64,000 nt of DNA from an uncultured Eubacterium sp. (GTDB lineage Bacteria > Bacillota > Clostridia > Lachnospirales > CAG-274). Positions 58,485-64,000 of this stretch are shown here, piece after piece. The notes under the pieces are model-generated. The model searched no databases and was not told where the DNA came from. It worked only from the letters and a program-made list of their open reading frames with translations. Position numbers and translations under genes: made by a program. Every line of letters begins with the position of its first letter. Within the stretch, counting starts at the first letter, position 1. The DNA is taken from NCBI GenBank assembly GCA_900545305.1, contig UQYD01000006.1, positions 19,443 through 83,442 on the forward strand. The letters run 5' to 3'.

Positions 58485-59807
58485 ATGGCATATGCAACTC
58501 AGATGGATGCTGCAAAACAGGGCATCATTACAAAGGAAATGGAAATCGTTGCAAAGAAAGAATTTAAAACACCGGAGGAAATTAGAGAACTTGTTGCCTG
58601 TGGTACAGTTTGTATTCCGGCAAACATTAATCACAAGTCTTTAAGTCCAGAGGGTATTGGTTCTGGTTTAAAAACTAAAATCAATGTAAACCTTGGTATT
58701 TCTGGTGACTGCAAGGATTACACAATGGAAATGAACAAGGTAAAAATGGCTATTGACTATGGTGCAGAGGCTATTATGGATTTAAGTAACTACGGTAAGA
58801 CTAACACTTTCCGTAAGGAACTTATTGACTATTCACCAGCTATGATTGGTACTGTACCTATGTACGATGCTATTGGCTATCTTGAAAAGGACTTAATGAA
58901 CATTACTGCAAAGGATTTCTTAAAGGTTGTAGAAGCTCACGCAAAAGAGGGTGTTGACTTTATGACAATCCACGCAGGTATCAATAGACGTTCAGTAGAA
59001 GCATTCAAGAGAGATAAGAGAATGATGAACATTGTTTCAAGAGGTGGTTCTCTCCTTTTTGCTTGGATGGAAATGACAGGTAATGAAAATCCATTCTTCG
59101 AATACTATGATGACGTTCTTGATATTCTCAGAACTTATGACTGTACAATCAGTTTAGGTGATGCTTTAAGACCAGGCTGTATTGATGATGCAACAGATGC
59201 AGGTCAGATTTCAGAACTTATTGAATTAGGATACTTAACAGAAAGAGCTTGGGCTAAGGACGTTCAGGTTATGGTTGAAGGTCCTGGTCATATGGCTATG
59301 GATGAAATTGCTGCTAATATGAAGATGCAGAAGAGATTATGTCACAATGCACCTTTCTATGTTTTAGGACCTTTAGTAACTGATATTTTCCCTGGTTATG
59401 ACCATATTACATCAGCTATTGGTGGTGCTATTGCTGCAGCTAGTGGTGCTGACTTCCTTTGCTATGTTACACCAGCTGAACATTTAAGACTTCCAGATGT
59501 TGATGATGTTAAGGAAGGTATTATTGCAAGTAAGATTGCTGCTCATGCTGCTGATATTGCAAAGAAAATTCCTCACGCAAGAGATTTAGACAATGAAATG
59601 GCAAAAGCTAGACATAAACTTGACTGGGAGAGAATGTTTGAAGTAGCTGTTGACGGTGAAAAGGCTAGAAGATACTTCGAAAGTGTTCCTCCAAAGGATA
59701 GACACAGCTGTTCTATGTGTGGTAAGATGTGTGCTGTAAGAACTACTAATATGATTTTAGACGGTAAGAAGGTTGAATTCTGTAAGGAAGACGGTAGTTG
59801 CGAATAA
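58485..59807 (+). CDS. thiC: Phosphomethylpyrimidine synthase
   Basis: This 440-aa radical SAM enzyme converts aminoimidazole ribotide to HMP-P. Conserved stretches include IPANINHKSLSPEGIG, VNLGISGDCKDY, FMTIHAGINRRSVE, LGDALRPGCIDDATDAGQ, VEGPGHMAMDEI and ITSAIGGAIAAASGADFLCY. The C-terminal cluster motif is CSMCGKMC, which binds the 4Fe-4S cluster. It is co-transcribed with thiD under the TPP riboswitch and lacks the long N-terminal extension of some ThiC proteins. Confidence 0.97.
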   Translation: MAYATQMDAAKQGIITKEMEIVAKKEFKTPEEIRELVACGTVCIPANINHKSLSPEGIGSGLKTKINVNLGISGDCKDYTMEMNKVKMAIDYGAEAIMDLSNYGKTNTFRKELIDYSPAMIGTVPMYDAIGYLEKDLMNITAKDFLKVVEAHAKEGVDFMTIHAGINRRSVEAFKRDKRMMNIVSRGGSLLFAWMEMTGNENPFFEYYDDVLDILRTYDCTISLGDALRPGCIDDATDAGQISELIELGYLTERAWAKDVQVMVEGPGHMAMDEIAANMKMQKRLCHNAPFYVLGPLVTDIFPGYDHITSAIGGAIAAASGADFLCYVTPAEHLRLPDVDDVKEGIIASKIAAHAADIAKKIPHARDLDNEMAKARHKLDWERMFEVAVDGEKARRYFESVPPKDRHSCSMCGKMCAVRTTNMILDGKKVEFCKEDGSCE

Positions 59808-59834
59808 TCTACATATAATTAAATAAATTAAAAT

Positions 59835-59870
59835 AAAAGACGGTATTTCCTTTTGGAAGTACCGTCTTTT
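59835..59870 (+). terminator. Intrinsic terminator of thiD-thiC
   Basis: AAAAGACGGTATTTCC pairs with GGAAGTACCGTCTTTT (one U-G wobble) around TTTT. Confidence 0.9.
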
Positions 59871-59877
59871 ATAATAC

Positions 59878-59897
59878 ATCGGAAAGATAAATCCGAT
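59878..59897 (+). repeat. Family-1 repeat, first hairpin only
   Basis: ATCGGAAAGATAAATCCGAT is the complete first hairpin of the family, 7 nt behind the terminator hairpin. The rest is absent. Confidence 0.75.
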
Positions 59898-59907
59898 AAG
59901 ATGATAT

Positions 59908-59934
59908 AAAAAAAGACAGCAAAAATGCTGTCTT
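59908..59934 (-). terminator. Terminator of tRNA-Ser(GGA)
   Basis: On the minus strand AAGACAGCA pairs with TGCTGTCTT around a short T loop, followed by TTTTT. Confidence 0.85.
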
Positions 59935-59937
59935 AAA

Positions 59938-60026
59938 CGGAGAAGGAGAGATTCGAACTCTTGCGCCGCTATTCACGACCTACTCACTTTCCAGGCGAGC
60001 CCCTTCAACCACTTGGGTACTTCTCC
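59938..60026 (-). tRNA. tRNA-Ser (anticodon GGA)
   Basis: The 89-nt class II tRNA has acceptor GGAGAAG/CTTCTCC, anticodon stem CTCGC/GTGAG (with wobble) around CTGGAAA, a long variable arm and T-arm GTTCGAATC. The discriminator is G and no CCA is encoded. Confidence 0.95.
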
Positions 60027-60120
60027 AAATGCTCTCAAAAATTGCAGAACAAAAGATATTATACAATATAATTATATGAAAAGCAAGAATTTTTTATACT
60101 ATTAAAATAGATATACATAC

Positions 60121-60154
60121 AAAAAAACTCCCAAAGATATAAAATCTTCAAGAG
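60121..60154 (-). terminator. Terminator between the two tRNA-Ser genes
   Basis: On the minus strand CTCTTGAAGAT pairs with ATCTTTGGGAG through several G-U wobbles around TTTAT, followed by TTTTTTT. Confidence 0.75.
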
Positions 60155-60168
60155 CCTCTTTAAGAAAA

Positions 60169-60254
60169 CGGAGAGGGTGGGATTCGAACCCACGGTCCCT
60201 TCCGGGATCACCGGTTTTCAAGACCGGCTCCTTAAACCGCTCGGACACCTCTCC
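60169..60254 (-). tRNA. tRNA-Ser (anticodon TGA)
   Basis: The 86-nt class II tRNA has acceptor GGAGAGG/CCTCTCC, anticodon stem CCGGT/ACCGG around CTTGAAA, a long variable arm and T-arm GGGTTCGAATCCC. The discriminator is G and no CCA is encoded. Confidence 0.95.
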
Positions 60255-60294
60255 ACAGATATTTAATTAGTCGCTATCGCTAACGACAAGATAT

Positions 60295-60323
60295 ATGATA
60301 CAATACAATCAAAGTTTTGTCAA
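60295..60323 (-). promoter_or_regulatory. tRNA-Ser promoter
   Basis: TTGACA (60318-60323), a 17-bp spacer and TATCAT (60295-60300), the same boxes and spacing as for tRNA-Leu. Confidence 0.7.
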
Positions 60324-60413
60324 CACTTTTTTTAAAAAATAATGGAATTTTTTTAATAAATGTGGTATCATAAGTTTTGAAAGCTGATAAAAACTAGGCT
60401 TGGAGGACTTTTT

Positions 60414-61619
60414 ATGAAAAGAGAAATTATAGATTTATTTAGTGAATTAATAAGTTATGAAACTACTTCTGATAGTGAAAGTGGAAAATTTCCGTCTACA
60501 GATACACAAATTTCTTTTGGTAAAATTCTTGAAGTTAAATTAAAGGAAATAGGTCTTGAAAATGTAAATGTAGACAAGTATGGTTATGTAACAGGGGAAT
60601 TACCAACTAATTGTGGAGATGAAACTACAGTTGGCTTTATTTCTCATATGGATACAAGTCCAGATTGCAGTGGTAAGAATATAAAGCCTATGGTAATTGA
60701 AAATTACAATGGTGATATAATAGAAAGAAAAGGTGAAAAGCTTTCACCGGAAGATTTTCCTTCTTTAAAGAATTATATAGGAAAGACAATTATATGTTCT
60801 GACGGAACTACACTTTTAGGTTCTGATGATAAGGCTGGTGTAACTGAAATTTTGACAGCTGTTAAATTTTTAGTAGAAAATCCTAATATTAAACATTGTA
60901 ATGTAAAGGTTGCTTTTACTCCTGACGAGGAAATAGGTGCAGGTGTAGACTATTTTGATGTTGAAAAGTTTAAATGCGACTATGCCTATACTGTTGACGG
61001 TGGCGAGTTAGGTGAAATAAGTTATGAAAACTTTAATGCTGCCAGAGCGAAGATTGATATAGTAGGAAAGAGTGTTCACCCAGGGTCAAGCAAGAATGTA
61101 ATGATAAATGCTGCATTAATAGCATGCCGTATAAATGAATTACTCCCTAAGAATGAAACTCCAAGAGATACTGAAGGATATGAAGGATTCTACCACTTGA
61201 CAAAAATGGAAGGTAATGTAGAAAATGCTCATCTTGATTATATAATAAGAGATTTTGATAAAATGAGCTTTGAAAAAAGAAAAGATTTCATTACTTCTAT
61301 AGTAGAAAGTGTAAATGCTGAATACGGAAGTGAAGTAGCAAAGCTCAATTTATATGATGAGTATTACAATATGCTTGAAGTTCTTAATGAAAATAAGAAT
61401 GTAGTAGATATAGCAGTTAAGGCTATTAGAAATGCAGGAGTTGAACCTATTATTGAACCAATAAGAGGTGGCACAGACGGAGCAAGGCTCTCTTTTATGG
61501 GATTACCTTGTCCTAATTTATTTACCGGTGGTCATAATTTCCATGGACCTTATGAATATGTTTGTGCAGAGTCTATGGAAAAGGCTGTTGAAGTGATTTT
61601 GAATATAGTTGAAAGATAA
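60414..61619 (+). CDS. pepT: Peptidase T (tripeptide aminopeptidase)
   Basis: This is a 401-aa M20-family dizinc aminopeptidase that removes the N-terminal residue of tripeptides in the cytoplasm. Motifs are FISHMDTSPDCSG (first zinc His and Asp), LLGSDDKAGVTEI (bridging Asp), FTPDEEIGAG (catalytic Glu and zinc Glu) and GGTDGARLSFMGLPCPNLFTGG near the end. Length matches the family. TTGGAGG precedes the ATG. It is transcribed alone, divergent from the tRNA-Ser genes. Confidence 0.95.
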   Translation: MKREIIDLFSELISYETTSDSESGKFPSTDTQISFGKILEVKLKEIGLENVNVDKYGYVTGELPTNCGDETTVGFISHMDTSPDCSGKNIKPMVIENYNGDIIERKGEKLSPEDFPSLKNYIGKTIICSDGTTLLGSDDKAGVTEILTAVKFLVENPNIKHCNVKVAFTPDEEIGAGVDYFDVEKFKCDYAYTVDGGELGEISYENFNAARAKIDIVGKSVHPGSSKNVMINAALIACRINELLPKNETPRDTEGYEGFYHLTKMEGNVENAHLDYIIRDFDKMSFEKRKDFITSIVESVNAEYGSEVAKLNLYDEYYNMLEVLNENKNVVDIAVKAIRNAGVEPIIEPIRGGTDGARLSFMGLPCPNLFTGGHNFHGPYEYVCAESMEKAVEVILNIVER

Positions 61620-61671
61620 TATAATATATGTTAAAATTTATTCAAAATAAAACAGGGGAGAGAAGCTATAG

Positions 61672-62139
61672 ATGAAGAAGTTAAGTGTAATTGGTGCATT
61701 GCTTTTGACAATGGTTATAGCTACAGGTTGTGGCTCAAAGGTGATGACATCTAAAAATGGAATGACAGTAGAAACACCTGAATCTGGCTGGAAGGTTCAA
61801 GAAAATGATGAGGGTACTTATATTTTAACTAAAAATAATGACAGTATTATGTGTATGACCGGAGAGTCTTCAAGTATTAACTTACCTACTACGTCTGAGG
61901 AAGCACAGGCTCAGGTTGGTGAAGGTGGCAAGATACTTGAATTCACATACAATGACAGCGACAACAAGAAGGCTGTTTATTATGTAGCAAATATTACTAC
62001 TGATAATTCTACAACTTTATTAATAAGTAGAAGTGAAGTGGTAGGGGATAAGTACACAACAGCTGTTGGTACAGCTTTAAATCCAACAGATGAAAGAACA
62101 GCTGAATTAAAAGAAGCTATTAATAATATTGAATTTTAG
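61672..62139 (+). CDS. Small lipoprotein of unknown function
   Basis: This is a 155-aa exported lipoprotein with lipobox IATGC (Cys20) and a single small domain. The domain alternates beta-strand-like stretches (MTVETPESGWKVQENDEGTY and TYILTKNNDSIMCM). It resembles the PsbP/DUF1795-like folds of some Firmicute lipoproteins only in outline, so I assign no family. An AGGGGAG site precedes the ATG. It stands between pepT and the infC operon with no clear link. Confidence 0.78.
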   Translation: MKKLSVIGALLLTMVIATGCGSKVMTSKNGMTVETPESGWKVQENDEGTYILTKNNDSIMCMTGESSSINLPTTSEEAQAQVGEGGKILEFTYNDSDNKKAVYYVANITTDNSTTLLISRSEVVGDKYTTAVGTALNPTDERTAELKEAINNIEF

Positions 62140-62156
62140 AAAAATTAAAAAATATA

Positions 62157-62185
62157 TTGACAAATTAATATGGTAATGGTATAAT
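62157..62185 (+). promoter_or_regulatory. Promoter of infC-rpmI-rplT
   Basis: TTGACA (62157-62162), a 17-bp spacer and TATAAT (62180-62185). Confidence 0.85.
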
Positions 62186-62345
62186 GCTGTTTTGTAAAGA
62201 AGAAGCTCCACTTCTCACCTTACGACTTCGAGTTTTAAGGTTATCATTTTTTCACAGTTTTATACCGTGTTGGATGTATGAGATTTTTGTGGCAGGGCTT
62301 CGGTCCTGTCTTTTTTTATGGGAGCTGCAACATTATCTATTTTTT
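62186..62345 (+). promoter_or_regulatory. infC operon leader with attenuator (L20-leader type)
   Basis: About 160 nt of structured leader ends in a terminator at 62291-62317: GGCAGGGC-TTCG-GTCCTGTC with two wobbles and a UUCG loop, then TTTTTTT. Upstream GAAGCTCCACTTC and ACCTTACGACTTCGAG can form competing structures. In Firmicutes L20 represses this operon through such a leader. A 62-codon frame across it is not a gene. Confidence 0.8.
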
Positions 62346-62359
62346 AGGAGGTGCCGACC

Positions 62360-62866
62360 ATTACCGATTTAATGATTAACGGACAGATTAGGGACAAGGA
62401 AGTACGTTTGATTAGTGACACCGGAGAGCAGATAGGAATTGTTTCTGCTAGAGATGCTCAGAAGATGGCTGATGAAAAGAATCTTGATTTAGTTAAGATT
62501 TCTCCTCAGGCTAAGCCACCGGTTTGCAAGATTATGAATTATAGCAAGTATAAGTTTGACCTTGCAAAGAAAGAAAAAGAAGCTCGTAAAAAGCAAAAGG
62601 TTGTTGCTGTTAAAGAGGTTCGTCTTTCTCCGAATATTGATACTCACGATGTTCAAGTAAAGATTAAAAACGCAATTAAGTTCCTTAAAGACGGTAACAA
62701 GGTTAAGGTTAGTATCCGTTTCAGAGGGCGTGAATTGTCACGTACTGATGTTGCAATTGATATTATGAAGGACTTTGCTGACCAGGTTTCAGAATATGGT
62801 GTTGTTGAAAAACAGCCAAAGATGGAAGCCAGAACTATGGCAATGTTCGTAGGTCCAAAAGCATAA
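62360..62866 (+). CDS. infC: Translation initiation factor IF-3
   Basis: This is a 168-aa IF-3. N-terminal domain features are LMINGQIRDKEVRLISDTGE; the linker is lysine-rich (AKKEKEARKKQK) and the C-terminal domain includes VRLSPNIDTHDVQVKIKNAI. The start is ATT at 62360, 8 nt behind AGGAGG; the in-frame GTG at 62351 overlaps that site and the first ATG would remove conserved residues. ATT starts are the rule for infC and let IF-3 repress its own translation. It heads the operon with rpmI and rplT. Confidence 0.95.
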   Translation: MTDLMINGQIRDKEVRLISDTGEQIGIVSARDAQKMADEKNLDLVKISPQAKPPVCKIMNYSKYKFDLAKKEKEARKKQKVVAVKEVRLSPNIDTHDVQVKIKNAIKFLKDGNKVKVSIRFRGRELSRTDVAIDIMKDFADQVSEYGVVEKQPKMEARTMAMFVGPKA

Positions 62867-62890
62867 TTATTTCACAGGAGGAAAACAAAA

Positions 62891-63088
62891 ATGCCTAAAT
62901 TAAAAACAAGAAAAGCTGTATCTAAGCGTGTTTCTGTAACAGGTACAGGTAAGATTAAGAGAACTAAGTCTGGTAAGCAGCACATCTTAACTAAGAAGTC
63001 TACTAAGGTTAAGAGAGGTTACAGAAAGCCAACAACTGTTGATTCTGCTAACATGAAGGCTATGAGAAAAGAATTACCATACATCTAA
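62891..63088 (+). CDS. rpmI: 50S ribosomal protein L35
   Basis: The 65-aa, very basic large-subunit protein L35 starts PKLKTRKAVSKRVSVTGTGK and contains TKKSTKVKRGYRK. It is the second gene of the infC operon, with AGGAGG 7 nt ahead and 24 bp behind infC. Length is exactly typical. Confidence 0.97.
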   Translation: MPKLKTRKAVSKRVSVTGTGKIKRTKSGKQHILTKKSTKVKRGYRKPTTVDSANMKAMRKELPYI

Positions 63089-63106
63089 TAGGAGGAAGAA
63101 TATAAA

Positions 63107-63460
63107 ATGGCTAGAGTTAAAGGCGCATTAAACGCACGTAAAAAGCATAAAAAAGTTTTAAAGATGGCAAAGGGCTACTATGGTGCTAGAAGTAAGCAGT
63201 ATAGAGTAGCTAAGCAGTCTGTAATGAAGGCTATGGCTCATAGCTTTGCAGGTAGAAAGCAGACTAAGAGAGCATACAGAAGACTTTGGATTGTTAGAAT
63301 TAACGCAGCTGCAAGAATGAACGGTCTTTCTTACAGCAAGTTTATGAACGGTTTAAAGAATGCTAACGTAAACATCAACAGAAAGATGCTTGCTGAACTT
63401 GCAGTAAATGATTTCGCTGCATTCACTTCTTTAGTTGAACAGGCTAAGGCAGCTCTTTAA
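63107..63460 (+). CDS. rplT: 50S ribosomal protein L20
   Basis: The 117-aa large-subunit assembly protein L20 shows ARVKGALNARKKHKKVLKMA, YYGARSKQYRVAKQSVMKA and RRLWIVRINAAARMNGLSYS. It also acts as repressor of its own operon through the leader upstream of infC. AGGAGG lies ahead of the ATG, 18 bp behind rpmI. It is the last gene of the operon. Confidence 0.98.
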   Translation: MARVKGALNARKKHKKVLKMAKGYYGARSKQYRVAKQSVMKAMAHSFAGRKQTKRAYRRLWIVRINAAARMNGLSYSKFMNGLKNANVNINRKMLAELAVNDFAAFTSLVEQAKAAL

Positions 63461-63476
63461 TATTTTGCTATTTATT

Positions 63477-63511
63477 ACACCCTGAATGTTTTTACATTTG
63501 GGGTGTTTTTG
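63477..63511 (+). terminator. Intrinsic terminator of infC-rpmI-rplT
   Basis: ACACCCTGAATGT pairs with ACATTTGGGGTGT (13 bp with two wobbles) around TTTT, followed by TTTTT. Confidence 0.9.
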
Positions 63512-63932
63512 CGTTTAAAAACTTAATTATGTATATAGTCAGAGTTAGTTAGTTTGGCGATATGTTTGTTTAATGTGTATTTGGCTATTTTAGATGAAAT
63601 AGTGGGAATATAGGTTAGATATATGAATAAGTAAGATAAAATTGCAAATGAGAGTGTTATAGATAAAAAGAATTTACTATAGTGTGTTTAAAGGGATGGA
63701 TAATTTAATGTAAATAATGAAATGATAATACATTTATATGTGGGGAAGATAATGTAAAGTGAGGGAAAATGTTATTATAAAGGTTTTTCTATAGTAGAAA
63801 TGAGAATAAAAAAGAAATAAATTGAAATAATAAAAGTGGGATGTTTGTCAGTAAATAAAAGGGTTTTGTAAGGTTTGGGTTTGTATTGTAAAAAGAAAAT
63901 ATAAAAAAATTAAATTTTTTTGTAAAAAGTTG
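63512..63932. other. Gene-free AT-rich stretch
   Basis: About 420 bp without a credible open reading frame, RNA structure or repeat that I can recognise. It separates the rplT terminator from a promoter at the window edge. Confidence 0.7.
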
Positions 63933-63961
63933 TTGACAAGAGGGTAAGTGTATGGTATTAT
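63933..63961 (+). promoter_or_regulatory. Strong promoter at the window edge
   Basis: TTGACA (63933-63938), a 17-bp spacer and TATTAT (63956-63961), followed by TCGCTGACGAAGACGAC. Its gene lies outside the window; a stable-RNA operon is possible. Confidence 0.6.
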
Positions 63962-64000
63962 ATCACTTGTCGCTGACGAAGACGACAAAAACTTAAAAAA

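Noticed and set aside
62184..62372. A 62-codon frame across the infC leader
   Set aside because: It runs through the attenuator hairpin and the infC ribosome-binding site and has no ribosome-binding site of its own.

Overview
The window is AT-rich, Gram-positive-type chromosomal DNA, most likely from a gut-type Clostridia member (Lachnospirales-like; an inference from gene content, not a database match). The pointers are strong GGAGG ribosome-binding sites, lipobox substrate-binding proteins without outer-membrane genes, TTGACA-17-TATAAT promoters, a SpoVB/MurJ-type flippase, DivIB, and rplM-rpsI and infC-rpmI-rplT operons. Four tRNA genes are present, none with an encoded CCA end.

Layout. 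1-4.7 kb (minus): an RpiR-regulated 2-aminoethylphosphonate uptake operon running into phnW, which is cut by the window edge. 5-10.1 kb (plus): an ArsB/NhaD-type transporter with a partner of unknown function, a MATE exporter, a stalk-domain secreted protein, a tRNA-Thr and a CarD-like regulator. 10.2-23.6 kb (minus): ftsZ, divIB, a flavodoxin-fold reductase, a TrpXYZ-like ABC importer, aroD, a polar amino-acid ABC importer, recD2 and a LysR regulator. Between the amino-acid importer and recD2 lies an odd 0.8-kb non-coding tract. 23.7-33.4 kb: a GNAT acetyltransferase, typA, a flippase, a heterodimeric ABC exporter, a YoaK-like protein and rplM-rpsI.

33.4-45.9 kb is an integrative mobilizable element inserted at the 3' end of rpsI. 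It is bounded by the 12-bp direct repeat CAAAGAGATAAT. It carries a tyrosine integrase, regulators, a RepA-like ATPase, a candidate oriT with a MobV/Pre relaxase, and a complete type I restriction-modification operon. That operon has its own controller gene, an extra zinc-ribbon gene, and an HsdS with four TAEL spacer repeats. Just outside attR is an AlbA_2/ATPase gene framed by two copies of a roughly 112-bp terminator-plus-repeat block.

47.9-64 kb (mostly plus): an alpha/beta hydrolase with a sequestered ribosome-binding site, a TfoX-C protein, coaBC facing an ECF S component and coaX, a YARHG-type lipoprotein, tRNA-Leu, a CPBP protease and an AI-2E-family protein. These are followed by a tandem pair of ATP-grasp ligases, a TPP riboswitch controlling thiD-thiC, two tRNA-Ser genes, pepT, a lipoprotein, and the infC operon with its attenuator leader and an ATT start.

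The least explained content is non-coding. (i) A roughly 73-bp three-hairpin repeat has eight copies, all on the plus strand and all directly behind the T-tract of a plus-strand terminator. (ii) A 154-bp four-hairpin element occurs twice, each time 2-5 nt behind a stop codon and in the sense of that gene, with three compensatory base-pair changes in its first hairpin. (iii) Two diverged tandem units next to recD2 carry helically phased G-tracts on one side and matching C-tracts on the other. These three are the best candidates for undescribed biology here.
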